Shown one piece after another: positions 35,203 to 44,947 of a stretch of 64,000 nucleotides of DNA. Position 1 is the stretch's first letter; every line of letters begins with the position of its first letter. Below the pieces are notes generated by a model. It did no database searches. It saw only the letters and a list, made by a program, of their open reading frames with translations, and was not told the DNA's origin. Position numbers and translations under genes: made by a program. The stretch is from Sphingobacterium tenebrionis (GTDB taxonomy: Bacteria > Bacteroidota > Bacteroidia > Sphingobacteriales > Sphingobacteriaceae): the NCBI RefSeq assembly GCF_037126265.1, contig NZ_JAYLLN010000017.1, positions 5,975 through 69,974 of the forward strand, written 5' to 3'.

Positions 35203-37212
35203 TTATCCCTGTTTATTATTTATAAGTTCTATGATATCTGCAATCGACGATTGAGGTAGACTGCAAGTTTTTCGTTGACAAAGGTAGGCTTTTGAATCCA
35301 AACCTTCTTTATGCTCTAACAAAGGAAGTTTACTTTTTGTTCCCCCAAGGGTAATTTTATTCGGAATATAATGCTCGTCGAGTTCTTTCCGCCATTCGAG
35401 GGCGTCCGATCCGGTCAGTGCCACTTCCCAGACACCATAGTGCAGTTCCAATAACTGGATCGCCCAATTGGAATAGGCCGATCCATAAGATTTAATATGT
35501 GGATAGACATTCGCAAATACCTGTTCCGCGATGCTTTGGTAAACATTATTATTAAATAAAAGTGCCAATTTGAACAGTTGGCGAACGATCGTTGAAGTAG
35601 AGGCAGGAATAACATTGTCCATGATCTCGCTTTTACGGGCAATCAATTCTTCTGCTTGGTTGCCGGTATAGTAAAAAGTTCCCTGACTGGCATCGAAGAA
35701 GAAAGATATGGCCTTATCCATGAGGTTTTTTGCTTTTTCTAACCATTCTTCCTCAAAGGTGGTTTCATATAGCGCTATGAAAGCCTCTATCGTAAAGGCA
35801 TAATCGTCCAGAAATCCTGGGATTGCCCTGTTCTGATCGGCTGGCTGATGAAGCATTTCGCCATCATGCATGGCATATTGCTCCAGGAATTTGGCGGTAT
35901 CCAAGGCTAGGCTTAAATATTTTTCCTTATTAAATACACGGTAGGCATCTAAAAGTCCTTTTAACATCAGGGCATTCCAAGTAGTCAATTGCTTGTGGTC
36001 CAAACCAGGTCTGACCCGATTGCTCCGATATTCCAGCAGTTTTTTCTTGAGCTCGCCCAAGTATTCATCCCATTGTGCGGTCTCAAATCCTACTTCACGG
36101 ATAAGATCCTCATCATCTGGTCTTACAAATGGGATATTGGTCTGTTCTTCCGTCCAATTCCCACTTTTAACGATATTGTAATATTGTCTTGCCAACTCCG
36201 CATCGGCACCTAGGATATCAAATTCATCGTAATCAAAGGTATAGAATTTACCTTCCACCCCTTCGCTATCCGCATCCAGGGCACTGTAGAATCCGCCGTT
36301 GGCATCCAGCATTTCCCTCACCGCCCAATTGATGGTCTCTTCGACCAAGGTTTTATAGAGCGGCATGGGCCTTTCCTGGTAAGCCTCACTGTAAAGGCTG
36401 ATCAGCTGGGCATTGTCATATAGCATTTTCTCGAAATGGGGTACATGCCATTGTCCATCCACGGAATAACGGGCAAAACCACCTGCTATCTGATCGTAGA
36501 TCCCGCCATTGGCCATCTTTTTAAGCGTAAAATGCACGTGATCCAAAACAGCTTGGTCCTTTGCCAAATGCCCATAACGCAAAAAGAACAACCAGTTATT
36601 GGGCAAAGGGAATTTTGGCGCCCTTCGATAACCGCCGTCTTGATCATCAAAATGGTTTTTCCAAGGTTCGACCACCTGTTTGATATCTTCGAATGTATAT
36701 TGTTCTGGAATTTCCTGTATAGGAAGCTTTTCAGCATTTTGAATGCCTTCCGTCAATCGGTTCGCATAATCCAAGGCTACCTCTGGTTTTTCTTCCCACA
36801 TCTGGGCAATCTGAAGCAAGACCTGTTGCCAATCATGAGGTTTAAAATAGGTCCCTCCGTAGATTGGTCTACCGTCGGGTAGACAGATGCAGTTCAACGG
36901 CCATCCACCGGCATTGGTCATCAACTGAACCGCGATCATATAGATCTGGTCGATATCTGGTCTTTCTTCTCTATCAATCTTTATGGAGACAAAGAACTTG
37001 TTCATGGTCTCAGCGATCGCTTCATTCTCGAAACTTTCCCGTTCCATCACATGACACCAGTGGCAGGCGGAATAGCCTATGCTCACGATGATCAACTTGT
37101 TTTCTGATTTTGCCTTTTGGAGCGCTTCTTCTCCCCAAGGATACCAATGCACCGGATTATGTGCATGTTGTTTTAAATAAGGGGAGTGTTCTGCCTGTAA
37201 TTTGTTTCCCAT
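35203..37212 (-). CDS. YyaL/DUF255 thioredoxin-domain protein
   Basis: A 669-residue protein. The N-terminal thioredoxin-like domain has CHWCHVME with C50 and C53, and a long alpha/alpha-barrel domain resembling N-acylglucosamine 2-epimerases follows. Family members (YyaL, SPATA20) have no settled function. It is 20 bp from the SixA gene and 20 bp from the FKBP gene. Confidence 0.9.
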   Translation of the reverse strand: MGNKLQAEHSPYLKQHAHNPVHWYPWGEEALQKAKSENKLIIVSIGYSACHWCHVMERESFENEAIAETMNKFFVSIKIDREERPDIDQIYMIAVQLMTNAGGWPLNCICLPDGRPIYGGTYFKPHDWQQVLLQIAQMWEEKPEVALDYANRLTEGIQNAEKLPIQEIPEQYTFEDIKQVVEPWKNHFDDQDGGYRRAPKFPLPNNWLFFLRYGHLAKDQAVLDHVHFTLKKMANGGIYDQIAGGFARYSVDGQWHVPHFEKMLYDNAQLISLYSEAYQERPMPLYKTLVEETINWAVREMLDANGGFYSALDADSEGVEGKFYTFDYDEFDILGADAELARQYYNIVKSGNWTEEQTNIPFVRPDDEDLIREVGFETAQWDEYLGELKKKLLEYRSNRVRPGLDHKQLTTWNALMLKGLLDAYRVFNKEKYLSLALDTAKFLEQYAMHDGEMLHQPADQNRAIPGFLDDYAFTIEAFIALYETTFEEEWLEKAKNLMDKAISFFFDASQGTFYYTGNQAEELIARKSEIMDNVIPASTSTIVRQLFKLALLFNNNVYQSIAEQVFANVYPHIKSYGSAYSNWAIQLLELHYGVWEVALTGSDALEWRKELDEHYIPNKITLGGTKSKLPLLEHKEGLDSKAYLCQRKTCSLPQSSIADIIELINNKQG

Positions 37213-37232
37213 ACCTTACTAAGGTAAAAATT

Positions 37233-37718
37233 TTACTTTAAAAATTCGATGAGCGATGCGGTGCCGCCAGCAAGCATGGAGAAGTTGATTCCTTCCTCCA
37301 GTTGGAGAACAGCGACATTGGAAGTTGCCAATTCGACCTCCGAATGGCTCAGGTAATTGCATAGGTTGGATAAGCCTGGGTTATGACCGAATACCAATAC
37401 CTGATCGTATTGATCATCGACATCATTGATCACTTGAAGTATTTCCATTAAATGCGCCTCGTAGATCTTCTCCGTAGTTTGGATATCCTGAATGGGATAA
37501 CCAATGATCGGGCAGAAAATCTCTGCCGTTTGAAATGCTCTATTGGCTGCAGAAGAAATGACCAAGGTATTTTCGTCAACCGTTAGCTTGTCCGCCAATT
37601 CTTGTGCAATCCTGTTCGCACGCTCTCTACCTTTATCCTGTAGATCCCTATAAAAGTCACTCTTGGCAAATCCATGTTCCTCTGCTTTGGCATGACGCAC
37701 TAAATATACTTTTTTCAT
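37233..37718 (-). CDS. SixA-like phosphohistidine phosphatase
   Basis: A 161-residue histidine phosphatase. The catalytic RHAKAE begins at residue 8, and GHNPGLS provides the second histidine. SixA in enterobacteria removes phosphate from phosphohistidine carriers; here no phosphorelay gene is adjacent. It is the first gene of the operon with the YyaL-like and FKBP genes. Confidence 0.88.
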   Translation of the reverse strand: MKKVYLVRHAKAEEHGFAKSDFYRDLQDKGRERANRIAQELADKLTVDENTLVISSAANRAFQTAEIFCPIIGYPIQDIQTTEKIYEAHLMEILQVINDVDDQYDQVLVFGHNPGLSNLCNYLSHSEVELATSNVAVLQLEEGINFSMLAGGTASLIEFLK

Positions 37719-37838
37719 ATCCTCTTTTCTGTTGTTAAAGCATACAATATAATTATTATAAACGCTTTTAAGATTAGGAAATTGTTAAAGATTGTCTGTA
37801 AAAAGAAATGATAAATACAAATTTTGATAAATACTCAG

Positions 37839-37874
37839 TAGCTTTGCCCACGGATTTTTCGTTCCATCGAAAAA
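37839..37874 (+). promoter_or_regulatory. Candidate -7 box and leader hairpin of the glycan operon
   Basis: TAGCTTTG (37839-37846) fits TAnnTTTG. A 7-bp stem, TTTTTCG with CGAAAAA (37855-37861 and 37868-37874), follows near the expected transcript start, 25 bp before the ATG of the lipoprotein gene. A TTTG at 37823 is too close to be a standard -33 box. Confidence 0.38.
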
Positions 37875-37898
37875 CTGACAATAATTATTTACAAACCA

Positions 37899-39131
37899 AT
37901 GTATTGGAAGCATTTTATCCTTTTGGCATCTATAGTTTTCTTATGGAGCGGATGTAAGCAAACTTTGGAAGAATTGGAGCCTTTGGAAGAGAAGAAGGCT
38001 GGATTTAGAAAAGTGAATTCCCTTAAAGATGATTTTTTAGTTCAACCTATCCTGGTTCAAATCCAGACGATTGCCAATGGAAATTATCCAGGCTTGCATA
38101 CTAGCCAATTTTTAAGGGATCTGGGCTTTTTTCAAGATGGTTATTGCCATCCCGATGTTCAATATTTTCCAAACGGATTTCGAGGCTATAAATTTTGGAT
38201 GGTTTTCACACCCTATTTTGGAAGTGTGGGCTATGATTTCTATGCCAGGCGCTATGAAAACCCGACTGTGGTAGTTTCCAATGATGGTATCAATTGGGTA
38301 GAGCCGGAAGGAATTTCCAATCCTATCCAAAAAACAGCATCCTTTAAAGAGAGCTTTTTGGAGAAAAAAGGGGAATTGGTGCAGGGGTTCTGGTCGGATG
38401 TCGATTGGATGTTTAGGAACAACCGTTTCGAACTTTATTACAGGGGAAGTTTTATCAAAGCTACAGCCTTGAAAAAAAGAGGGGTAAATAACCAAAATAA
38501 TCGCCATAAATTAATGGAGAATGCGCTTCGAACTATTGTGAGGCAAACCTCAGTGGATGGGATTAATTGGGAACCTTTAGAAGTTATTTATACGAGCAAT
38601 GCACCTGCTACTTCTAAAGATAATCACATTCTTTCGCCTTCCTTTGTAGACGTCGATGGAAATATTAAAAGCTATGAAGTAGAGTTCAACAAAACACAGA
38701 ATAGATTTAAATCTGATGATTTGACATTGGTAATCAACAGATCCTCATTAAATGGATTGGATTTCAGTAACTACAGGGCTAGTAAGGCTGTAAACTTCTT
38801 GAATGAGCCATGGCTAACATTAAATCCCAACAATTCGGTATGGCATTTGGACGTTACTTATCAGGATGGGTATTATTTTATGTTATTGGCAGTGGGGGAT
38901 GTCAAAAAATACACTTCGGATCTTTTATACTTGGCATATTCCAAAGATGGAATTAATTTTTTGGTTGAAGGCGCGCCTATCGTGAAGGAGAGAGCCTACC
39001 GTTCTACAATTTTTGCCATGGATAAAAATAACCATCATATAGAATTTGGATTGATTTTAGGCTCAAAGGTTGGTCAATTTAAGTTTGCCAAAATTAAAGT
39101 AGATACCGAAAAAATTGAAGACGCTTTTTAG
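37899..39131 (+). CDS. Lipoprotein with a predicted five-bladed glycoside-hydrolase-like propeller
   Basis: A 410-residue lipoprotein (lipobox VFLWSGC). Repeats such as VSNDGINWVEPEG, SVDGINWEPLEV and SKDGINFLVEG recall blades of GH43/GH32-type propellers. A glycan-binding or -cleaving role is plausible, but no catalytic triad can be assigned by eye. It opens an operon with three glycosyltransferases (gap 11 bp). Confidence 0.65.
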   Translation: MYWKHFILLASIVFLWSGCKQTLEELEPLEEKKAGFRKVNSLKDDFLVQPILVQIQTIANGNYPGLHTSQFLRDLGFFQDGYCHPDVQYFPNGFRGYKFWMVFTPYFGSVGYDFYARRYENPTVVVSNDGINWVEPEGISNPIQKTASFKESFLEKKGELVQGFWSDVDWMFRNNRFELYYRGSFIKATALKKRGVNNQNNRHKLMENALRTIVRQTSVDGINWEPLEVIYTSNAPATSKDNHILSPSFVDVDGNIKSYEVEFNKTQNRFKSDDLTLVINRSSLNGLDFSNYRASKAVNFLNEPWLTLNPNNSVWHLDVTYQDGYYFMLLAVGDVKKYTSDLLYLAYSKDGINFLVEGAPIVKERAYRSTIFAMDKNNHHIEFGLILGSKVGQFKFAKIKVDTEKIEDAF

Positions 39132-39142
39132 AAGGGAATTGC

Positions 39143-40177
39143 ATGAAGGAGAACTATAAGAATATCAAAGTTTCTGTTGTTATACCGGTTTTTAACCGAC
39201 AAAAATTTTTGGGGGAAGCTGTTGAAAGCGTTCTAGCACAGGACCTGACCGAAATCGAAATCATTATCGTCAATGATGGAAGTACTGATCAATCTGCAGT
39301 TGTAGCCAAAGAGTACCAAGCAAAAGACCGTAGAGTAATTTATATGGAACAGGAAAACCAAGGGGTTTCTGTTGCCAGGAATAAAGGAATGGCTATGGCG
39401 AAAGGGGAATATCTCTATTTTCTGGATTCAGATGATATCCTTGGTCAAGGGTTTTTGTCGTCCAGCTATGCAATGGCTACTGAAAAGAAGTTCGATCTGC
39501 TAGTTTGTGGAGCTTATTTTTTGGATAGATTTCCTCAGGTAATGGCTCTTCAAACCTGTGCACTTTTTATGAAAAAATCCTTTTTAGACCTGCATCCGGA
39601 TGTTCAATTTCTAAAAGGTATTCAGCCAGGGGAGGATGGTGTGTTCTCTCATGAACTATTGGCATTGACCGATAAAATAGGGATAAACCTGAACACGACC
39701 TATTTTTACCGGGAGCATGAAGGCCAGAATACTTCTCAAATAAAAAAACAGACTGATAAAGTCCTCCAAGTAATCCCCATCTGGTTGAAGGAATTGGAGG
39801 AATTTTATGAACGCTATAATCTTTGGGATAAAAAAGCCCTTCATCTGGCTCGATTTATCGAACATGAGCCATTTGAGTTCAGATATATGGCCATGCCCTT
39901 TCAGCAAGAACAAAAACAGCATCTTTTCCAAACGATCCGGGACTTTATGGATAGTAAAGTGCTCCCAAGACTAACAGACAGAGATAGGAACGTACTTTCA
40001 GCAGCATTTATCGGTTTTTTACAAGCGCGATCAGCAGAAGAATTTGATGCTTGGTATCAAGCAAGAAAATTAAAGAACAGAGCTAAAGTAAAAGCTTTAT
40101 ATTTAGTCAGTAAACTGTTACCCAGCCGAAAATGGAAGAAAAGTTTTCGGGCTAAGATGAAGAAGAAATACGATTGA
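39143..40177 (+). CDS. Family 2 glycosyltransferase
   Basis: A 344-residue GT-A enzyme. VSVVIPVFNRQKFLGEAVESV, IIVNDGSTDQS and the DxD-like FLDSDDIL are the donor-binding motifs of GT2. It is probably cytoplasmic, acting on an envelope or exopolysaccharide intermediate. The stop overlaps the next GT4 start in a TGATG junction. Confidence 0.92.
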   Translation: MKENYKNIKVSVVIPVFNRQKFLGEAVESVLAQDLTEIEIIIVNDGSTDQSAVVAKEYQAKDRRVIYMEQENQGVSVARNKGMAMAKGEYLYFLDSDDILGQGFLSSSYAMATEKKFDLLVCGAYFLDRFPQVMALQTCALFMKKSFLDLHPDVQFLKGIQPGEDGVFSHELLALTDKIGINLNTTYFYREHEGQNTSQIKKQTDKVLQVIPIWLKELEEFYERYNLWDKKALHLARFIEHEPFEFRYMAMPFQQEQKQHLFQTIRDFMDSKVLPRLTDRDRNVLSAAFIGFLQARSAEEFDAWYQARKLKNRAKVKALYLVSKLLPSRKWKKSFRAKMKKKYD

Positions 40178-41439
40178 TGAAAATTCTGATCCTACAAAAC
40201 CAAGGCTTTTTGAACAGTCAGGGTGGAACTGAAAAGATGGCCAGCTTTTATGCGAATAGTTTCTCGAAACTAGGACATGAGGTCGTTATTGCCACGAATG
40301 ATCCAAAGGATGGAAAACCTATTTTCTCTTTGGATCAGAAAGTTAGGCTTGTCAATCTTTTTCATGAAGGTATGGATACCATTGAACTGGAACAACCTTA
40401 TACTTATAAAGGCCGAAATCCTTTCCGTTGGATTTATTTTAAGGCGAAGAAGAAGGGCCAAAAATGGCGAAATGCTTCTCTAATGCGCAAGCGCGGGTTG
40501 AAAAATAGGGATGAGGTGTTTTTGCATAACCTGCAGAGCAGATCTAAGGTATGGAAACCCTTTTTCGAACAAGAAAAGCCCGATATTATCCTCAGCATGT
40601 CCATTGCTACTTTATTGGAGATAACATATTCGGATGCTGTAGCATTTCCGATCATCAATACCGTACATGGAAGGCCAGATTATGATTATACCGATATTTT
40701 ATGGTACCGAAGCGAACAGGAGATGAAGCTCCTGAAGGAAAGTTATTCAAAACTGGATGCGGTTCAGGTGTTTTTTGATAATTATAAAGCTTTCCTGCCG
40801 GATAATTTTAAAGGGTTGGCGAGAGCGATTCCAAATCCCATTCCACAGATGGATGACCTGGAAATCGTTGACCATCTTAAGACCAAAGAGCGCTATAGGA
40901 TCGTCCATATCGGATCCTTGATCAATGCCGGAAAACAACAGGAATTGGCTATCCAAGCATTTTCGGAATTGGCTGAACAATTCCCGAACTGGGATTTATG
41001 GTTATGGGGAGAGGGTGTAGATAAAGCATATTTGGAGGAAAGGATAGCTTCCTTGAAATTAAAGGATAGGGTGTTTTTGGCAGGATTTACCGACAAACCT
41101 ATGGAAAAGCTTCAAGAGGCGGATATTTTTGTTTTTCCGAGTAAATACGAAGGCTTTGGCTTAGCGCTTGGCGAGGCAATGACTGTTGGATTACCTGCTA
41201 TCGGCTTAAAAGACTGCTCTGGTGTGAACGAATTAATTCAGCATGAAAAATCGGGTTTTCTAGCAGCAGATGGGCAGGAATTCAAAGCTTATTTAGGTAT
41301 GTTGATGGGGGATAGGCAGCTTCGTGATAGGTTAGGAAAAGAGGCTCATGAGCAGATGAAAGCGTATAAGGACTCCCTTGTAATCGCGCAGTGGGAAGAC
41401 TTTATGGATATGGTGGTTAAGGACCATCAAAAAACCTAA
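40177..41439 (+). CDS. Family 4 glycosyltransferase
   Basis: A 420-residue GT-B protein. The N-terminal domain opens with ILILQNQGFLNSQGGTEKMA; the donor domain has IVHIGSLINAGKQQELAI and FPSKYEGFGLALGEAMTVG, the E-x7-E region of GT4. I use the ATG at 40177, which overlaps the upstream stop by one base. It is translationally coupled to the GT2 gene. Confidence 0.9.
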   Translation: MKILILQNQGFLNSQGGTEKMASFYANSFSKLGHEVVIATNDPKDGKPIFSLDQKVRLVNLFHEGMDTIELEQPYTYKGRNPFRWIYFKAKKKGQKWRNASLMRKRGLKNRDEVFLHNLQSRSKVWKPFFEQEKPDIILSMSIATLLEITYSDAVAFPIINTVHGRPDYDYTDILWYRSEQEMKLLKESYSKLDAVQVFFDNYKAFLPDNFKGLARAIPNPIPQMDDLEIVDHLKTKERYRIVHIGSLINAGKQQELAIQAFSELAEQFPNWDLWLWGEGVDKAYLEERIASLKLKDRVFLAGFTDKPMEKLQEADIFVFPSKYEGFGLALGEAMTVGLPAIGLKDCSGVNELIQHEKSGFLAADGQEFKAYLGMLMGDRQLRDRLGKEAHEQMKAYKDSLVIAQWEDFMDMVVKDHQKT

Positions 41440-41457
41440 AGGGAGCTCAGATTTTAT

Positions 41458-41465
41458 TATCTTTG
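41458..41465 (+). promoter_or_regulatory. Candidate internal -7 box before the GT32 gene
   Basis: TATCTTTG fits TAnnTTTG in the 55-bp gap between the GT4 and GT32 genes, so the GT32 gene may have its own start site. Confidence 0.38.
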
Positions 41466-41494
41466 AAGCACAAACCTTTGTTAAAAATATTCTG

Positions 41495-42160
41495 ATGGCA
41501 ATTCCAAAAACCATATACCAAACGTTCAAAAGCAAGGATATTCCTTGGTTGACCAAATTCTACATCTGGATTTTCAGGCAGAAGAATCCAGACTACGCTT
41601 ATGTGTTTTTTGATGATGCAGCGGTTGATCGGTTTATCCAGGAGAATTTTGAAGAAAGGGTGTATAAGGCTTATAGCCGACTGCAGATAGGGGCTGCCAA
41701 AGCCGATTTCTTTCGCTATGCGGTATTGTATATAAATGGTGGAGTTTATCTGGATCTGGATTCTGATTTATTGGTGTCTTTAAACAAACATCTTCAAGCG
41801 AGCGATGTCGCGGTAATCAGTCCGGAGAAAAACCATCCAGAATACTTTGCCCAATGGGCATTGGTCTTTGATAAGGGACATCCCTTCCTGAAAAGGACCT
41901 TGGATTATGCCGTGGAGAACATCGAACAGAAAACCTATCCGCATGATGTGCATAAAACGACTGGTCCATCTGTTTATACCCGCGCCATACAAGATGAAAT
42001 TAAGGAAAATCCTTCCGTAGCCTATCGCGTGGTGGAGCCTGATTATAAAGGCCTCATGCAGTTCAAATACAAATTGGGAAAATTATTGATCTATAGAGAT
42101 CGTAAAAACCATTGGAAGAAATTGCAGAAACGGATTACCGTTGTAAAAGAAGATAGTTAA
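41495..42160 (+). CDS. GT32-type glycosyltransferase (DxD sugar-binding family)
   Basis: A 221-residue enzyme of the Gly_transf_sug/capsule mannosyltransferase group. IPKTIYQTFKSKDIP and the metal-binding VYLDLDSDLLVS are typical, and AAKADFFRYAVLYINGG precedes the DxD motif as usual. It ends the plus-strand glycan unit and overlaps the tail of the convergent GT4 gene by 4 bp. Confidence 0.88.
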   Translation: MAIPKTIYQTFKSKDIPWLTKFYIWIFRQKNPDYAYVFFDDAAVDRFIQENFEERVYKAYSRLQIGAAKADFFRYAVLYINGGVYLDLDSDLLVSLNKHLQASDVAVISPEKNHPEYFAQWALVFDKGHPFLKRTLDYAVENIEQKTYPHDVHKTTGPSVYTRAIQDEIKENPSVAYRVVEPDYKGLMQFKYKLGKLLIYRDRKNHWKKLQKRITVVKEDS

Positions 42161-43272
42161 AGCGTGTTATAGCAGTTCATGATTTGGGCTGCTATTTTTT
42201 CATCATTGAAGCGTTGGACATAGCGTTTTCCTTTTTCGCTCATTTCTTGCCTTTTTTCAGGGTTGTTCCATAAACCAACTATTTTTTCCTTCATTTCTTG
42301 GATGTTCTCCGGATTGATGTACAGGGAATCTGGTCCAGCTGCTTCAGGGAATACACCGGATCGGTTAGTTATCACTGGGGTTCCGGTATATAGCGCCTCA
42401 ATAATGGGGATGCCAAATCCTTCGAACTTGGATGGATAGACAAAAATACTTGCCATACTGTAAATCGCTGCCAGCTCTTCCATTGTGAAACCTTTTAGAA
42501 AAATGACCTGTTTTTCCATGCCCTTCTCTTTGATATAGGCTTTTATTTCATCAGCATAAGGAGTTTCCTTGCCAAGAATGAGAAGCGGAATACCCGTATT
42601 CTCTATGGCTTTTACGATCTGAAAGGCATTCTTACGGGGCTCAATAGATCCCACATTCAGGATAAACCGTTCAGGTAAATTGTTTTCTTGGCGTAGCCTA
42701 TTCTGAATATCCTCGGATATAGTTTCCTTGAATGCCGGATGACAGACCTGATAGATCACTTCGATCTTCTGTTCATCGACTTGGTAGAATTGCAGGATAT
42801 CTCTTTTGGTCTGTTCGCTGATAGCAATGATGCGGTCTGCATGTTCGATCGCATATTTCGCTTTACGATGGTAGATCCATCGATCCAATGGCTTATAAAG
42901 CTCGGGATACCGAAGGAAGATCAGGTCGTGGATGGTGACTACGGATTTGATCTTGGCTTCTTTGAGGCCAATAGGAATCTCTCCGGATAGACCATGATAT
43001 ACTTGGACCTGGTCGCGTTTCAGATCTTCCACAATGCGTCTATTTCGCCAAAGGCTGGGAAAAAGATTGTTGATAAATCCTTGGGGTAGTTTATTGGTCT
43101 GGTTAAAGTCTTCAGAACCGAACCAGAACCCTTCGAACTTTGGGCTGTATTTGATATAGCGATTTTCAGGATAATGGTCTTCCAAAATACGGATCAGATC
43201 TCGGCTGTAATTTCCAAGACCTGTTCTGTTCAAAAAATATCGTTTGGCATCATAGCCTATGATAAGCTTCAT
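42157..43272 (-). CDS. Family 4 glycosyltransferase
   Basis: A 371-residue GT-B protein of the mannosyltransferase-like subgroup: RTGLGNYSRDLIRIL, SVVTIHDLIFLRYPELY, FILNVGSIEPRKNAFQIVKA and YPSKFEGFGIPIIEALYTG are all present. It lies 37 bp after the GT9 gene at the end of the nuo-DUF4254-GT9 run. The acceptor is unknown; lipopolysaccharide or capsule is plausible. Confidence 0.9.
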   Translation of the reverse strand: MKLIIGYDAKRYFLNRTGLGNYSRDLIRILEDHYPENRYIKYSPKFEGFWFGSEDFNQTNKLPQGFINNLFPSLWRNRRIVEDLKRDQVQVYHGLSGEIPIGLKEAKIKSVVTIHDLIFLRYPELYKPLDRWIYHRKAKYAIEHADRIIAISEQTKRDILQFYQVDEQKIEVIYQVCHPAFKETISEDIQNRLRQENNLPERFILNVGSIEPRKNAFQIVKAIENTGIPLLILGKETPYADEIKAYIKEKGMEKQVIFLKGFTMEELAAIYSMASIFVYPSKFEGFGIPIIEALYTGTPVITNRSGVFPEAAGPDSLYINPENIQEMKEKIVGLWNNPEKRQEMSEKGKRYVQRFNDEKIAAQIMNCYNTL

Positions 43273-43309
43273 TAATCCCGATTGATAAGCTTTATTAATC
43301 CCTATTGCG

Positions 43310-44320
43310 CTATAAAGATATTATTTTTTCCAATAGCATTTCTGGACTAATTAAATCGATCGCTTCCATACCATCGCAGGGGCAGGGTTTATTGCCATAA
43401 ACAGAACTTGGGCGGTTGGGATGTTCGACTTGGACACAATCATCCATGGTTTGCCCAAAGCCTAAAAAACCTGCAAAAGGATGCGTAGCTCCCCAAATAG
43501 AAATGCAGCGGGTGCCAACAAGGGATGCCATATGCATTCCCGAACTATCCATACTGACCATGAGGTCTAAGTGGGAGATGATATCCAATTCTTGCTGCAG
43601 TTTGTATTTTCCGACCAGAGAATGTACTCCTGGGTATTTGTTTGCCCAGGCTTCGGTAATCTTCTGTTCTTCTGCTCCTCCGCCGAATAAAAGGACTTCA
43701 TAGCCTTTTTCCGCCAGTTGCTGCACGACTATTTCCATTTTTTCCAAAGGAAATACCTTGTAACTGTGTTGGGCAAATGGGGATATGCCTATTTTTTTCT
43801 TGGTTCCGGCCAGGATAGGCATCATGCCGGGAGGAATGAGTCGAAAATCTTTTTCCAATTGATGGCTGAGCGATATCGGAAATCCAATGTTTCGGAAGAC
43901 ATCGGCATAGCGCTCTGTAGTGAGTTGGAGTTGTTTTTTGATTTTGTTTTCAGGACGGGTCAGTGCTTTTTTTTCAGCCCTGCCTTTATCCAAAATGGCA
44001 ACCCGTTTTCCGATTCCTTTAAACAGCATATCCAAAAACCTGGATCGGATGTTATTATGTAAATCGGCTACTGCATAAGGTTTGTAACTCTTCAATTCAT
44101 TGAAAAGGCTCAACAGCCCAAAGACTCCTTTATGCCTGCCCTTCGGTTGGATGGCATGAAAGGTTAAGCGCGGGATTTCCTGAAAGAAGGCAGAGAACAA
44201 TGGTCTGGATACCATGATGATTTCCGTATCCTGATGCTGTTGTTGAAATTCCTTCAAAACAGAGGCAACCATGGCGACATCGCCCATTGCCGAAAACCTC
44301 ATCACCAGGACGCGTTTCAT
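43310..44320 (-). CDS. Family 9 glycosyltransferase (heptosyltransferase-like)
   Basis: A 336-residue GT-B enzyme like the Waa heptosyltransferases: VLVMRFSAMGDVAMV at the start, KIGISPFAQHSYKVFP at the domain boundary, and DSSGMHMASLVGTRCISIWG at the donor site. It is probably active in lipopolysaccharide core assembly at the inner membrane. It lies 6 bp after the DUF4254 gene, an association often seen in Bacteroidota. Confidence 0.9.
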   Translation of the reverse strand: MKRVLVMRFSAMGDVAMVASVLKEFQQQHQDTEIIMVSRPLFSAFFQEIPRLTFHAIQPKGRHKGVFGLLSLFNELKSYKPYAVADLHNNIRSRFLDMLFKGIGKRVAILDKGRAEKKALTRPENKIKKQLQLTTERYADVFRNIGFPISLSHQLEKDFRLIPPGMMPILAGTKKKIGISPFAQHSYKVFPLEKMEIVVQQLAEKGYEVLLFGGGAEEQKITEAWANKYPGVHSLVGKYKLQQELDIISHLDLMVSMDSSGMHMASLVGTRCISIWGATHPFAGFLGFGQTMDDCVQVEHPNRPSSVYGNKPCPCDGMEAIDLISPEMLLEKIISL

Positions 44321-44326
44321 GCTTGA

Positions 44327-44947
44327 TTATTTTTGGGTGCCGTATAAAACAGGATTAAGATTCGGATCATTGTACATTTTCATCTGTTTATAGACTTTCA
44401 TGTATTTTTTTCCGCTTTCAATGTCGCTTAATAATTCATCGATGCTTTGGGAAAGATCTTTACGCTGCTCCAATAGCACGTTAAGTTTTTCTGTACAAGC
44501 TTGAATATGGGCATTGGAAACATCTGTTCTTAGGGTTTCCTGTTCCATGTGGAATATTTTCAGTGCGAGGATGGATAATCGATCTATTGCCCATGCCGGA
44601 CTTTCAGAATTGATCTTGGCGTCTGTTAATGGCTGGATATCTTTGAACTTTGACAAATAATAGCTGTCGATGTATTCGACGGTATCTGTTCTTTCTTGAT
44701 TTTGGCGGTCAATGCGGCGCTTCCAATACAATCCTTCGCGAGGATCGATATCTGGATTGCGAACGACATCTTCCATATGCCATTGCGCAGTGTCGATCCA
44801 GCATTTCAGATAAAGCAGGTGCTCAAGTGTTTGGCTATCGTAGGGATTGCTGATCGGATGGTCGATCTGATCATGTACATGGTAATCTTGAATTACTTGC
44901 TGAAAGATTTTATTTGCTGTTCCACTAATCATACACAAATATAACAT
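44327..44947 (-). CDS. DUF4254 protein
   Basis: A 206-residue, mostly helical, charged cytoplasmic protein of family DUF4254. Characteristic parts are NPYDSQTLEHLLYLKCWIDTAQWH and SPAWAIDRLSILALKIFH. Function is unknown; it recurs next to GT9 genes. The first ATG (44945-44947) abuts the nuoN stop; a second ATG at 44930-44932, just behind a TATATTTG box (44936-44943), may be the true start. Confidence 0.82.
   Translation of the reverse strand: MLYLCMISGTANKIFQQVIQDYHVHDQIDHPISNPYDSQTLEHLLYLKCWIDTAQWHMEDVVRNPDIDPREGLYWKRRIDRQNQERTDTVEYIDSYYLSKFKDIQPLTDAKINSESPAWAIDRLSILALKIFHMEQETLRTDVSNAHIQACTEKLNVLLEQRKDLSQSIDELLSDIESGKKYMKVYKQMKMYNDPNLNPVLYGTQK
44936..44943 (-). promoter_or_regulatory. Candidate -7 box at the DUF4254 start
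   Basis: TATATTTG on the minus strand fits TAnnTTTG and ends 3 nt before the second ATG of the DUF4254 gene. It could uncouple the glycan genes from the nuo transcript. Confidence 0.33.

Noticed and set aside
37855..37874. Leader hairpin as a JUMPstart/ops-type element for polysaccharide genes
   Set aside because: The GGCGGTAG-type ops core is absent; it is only a 7-bp AT-rich stem.
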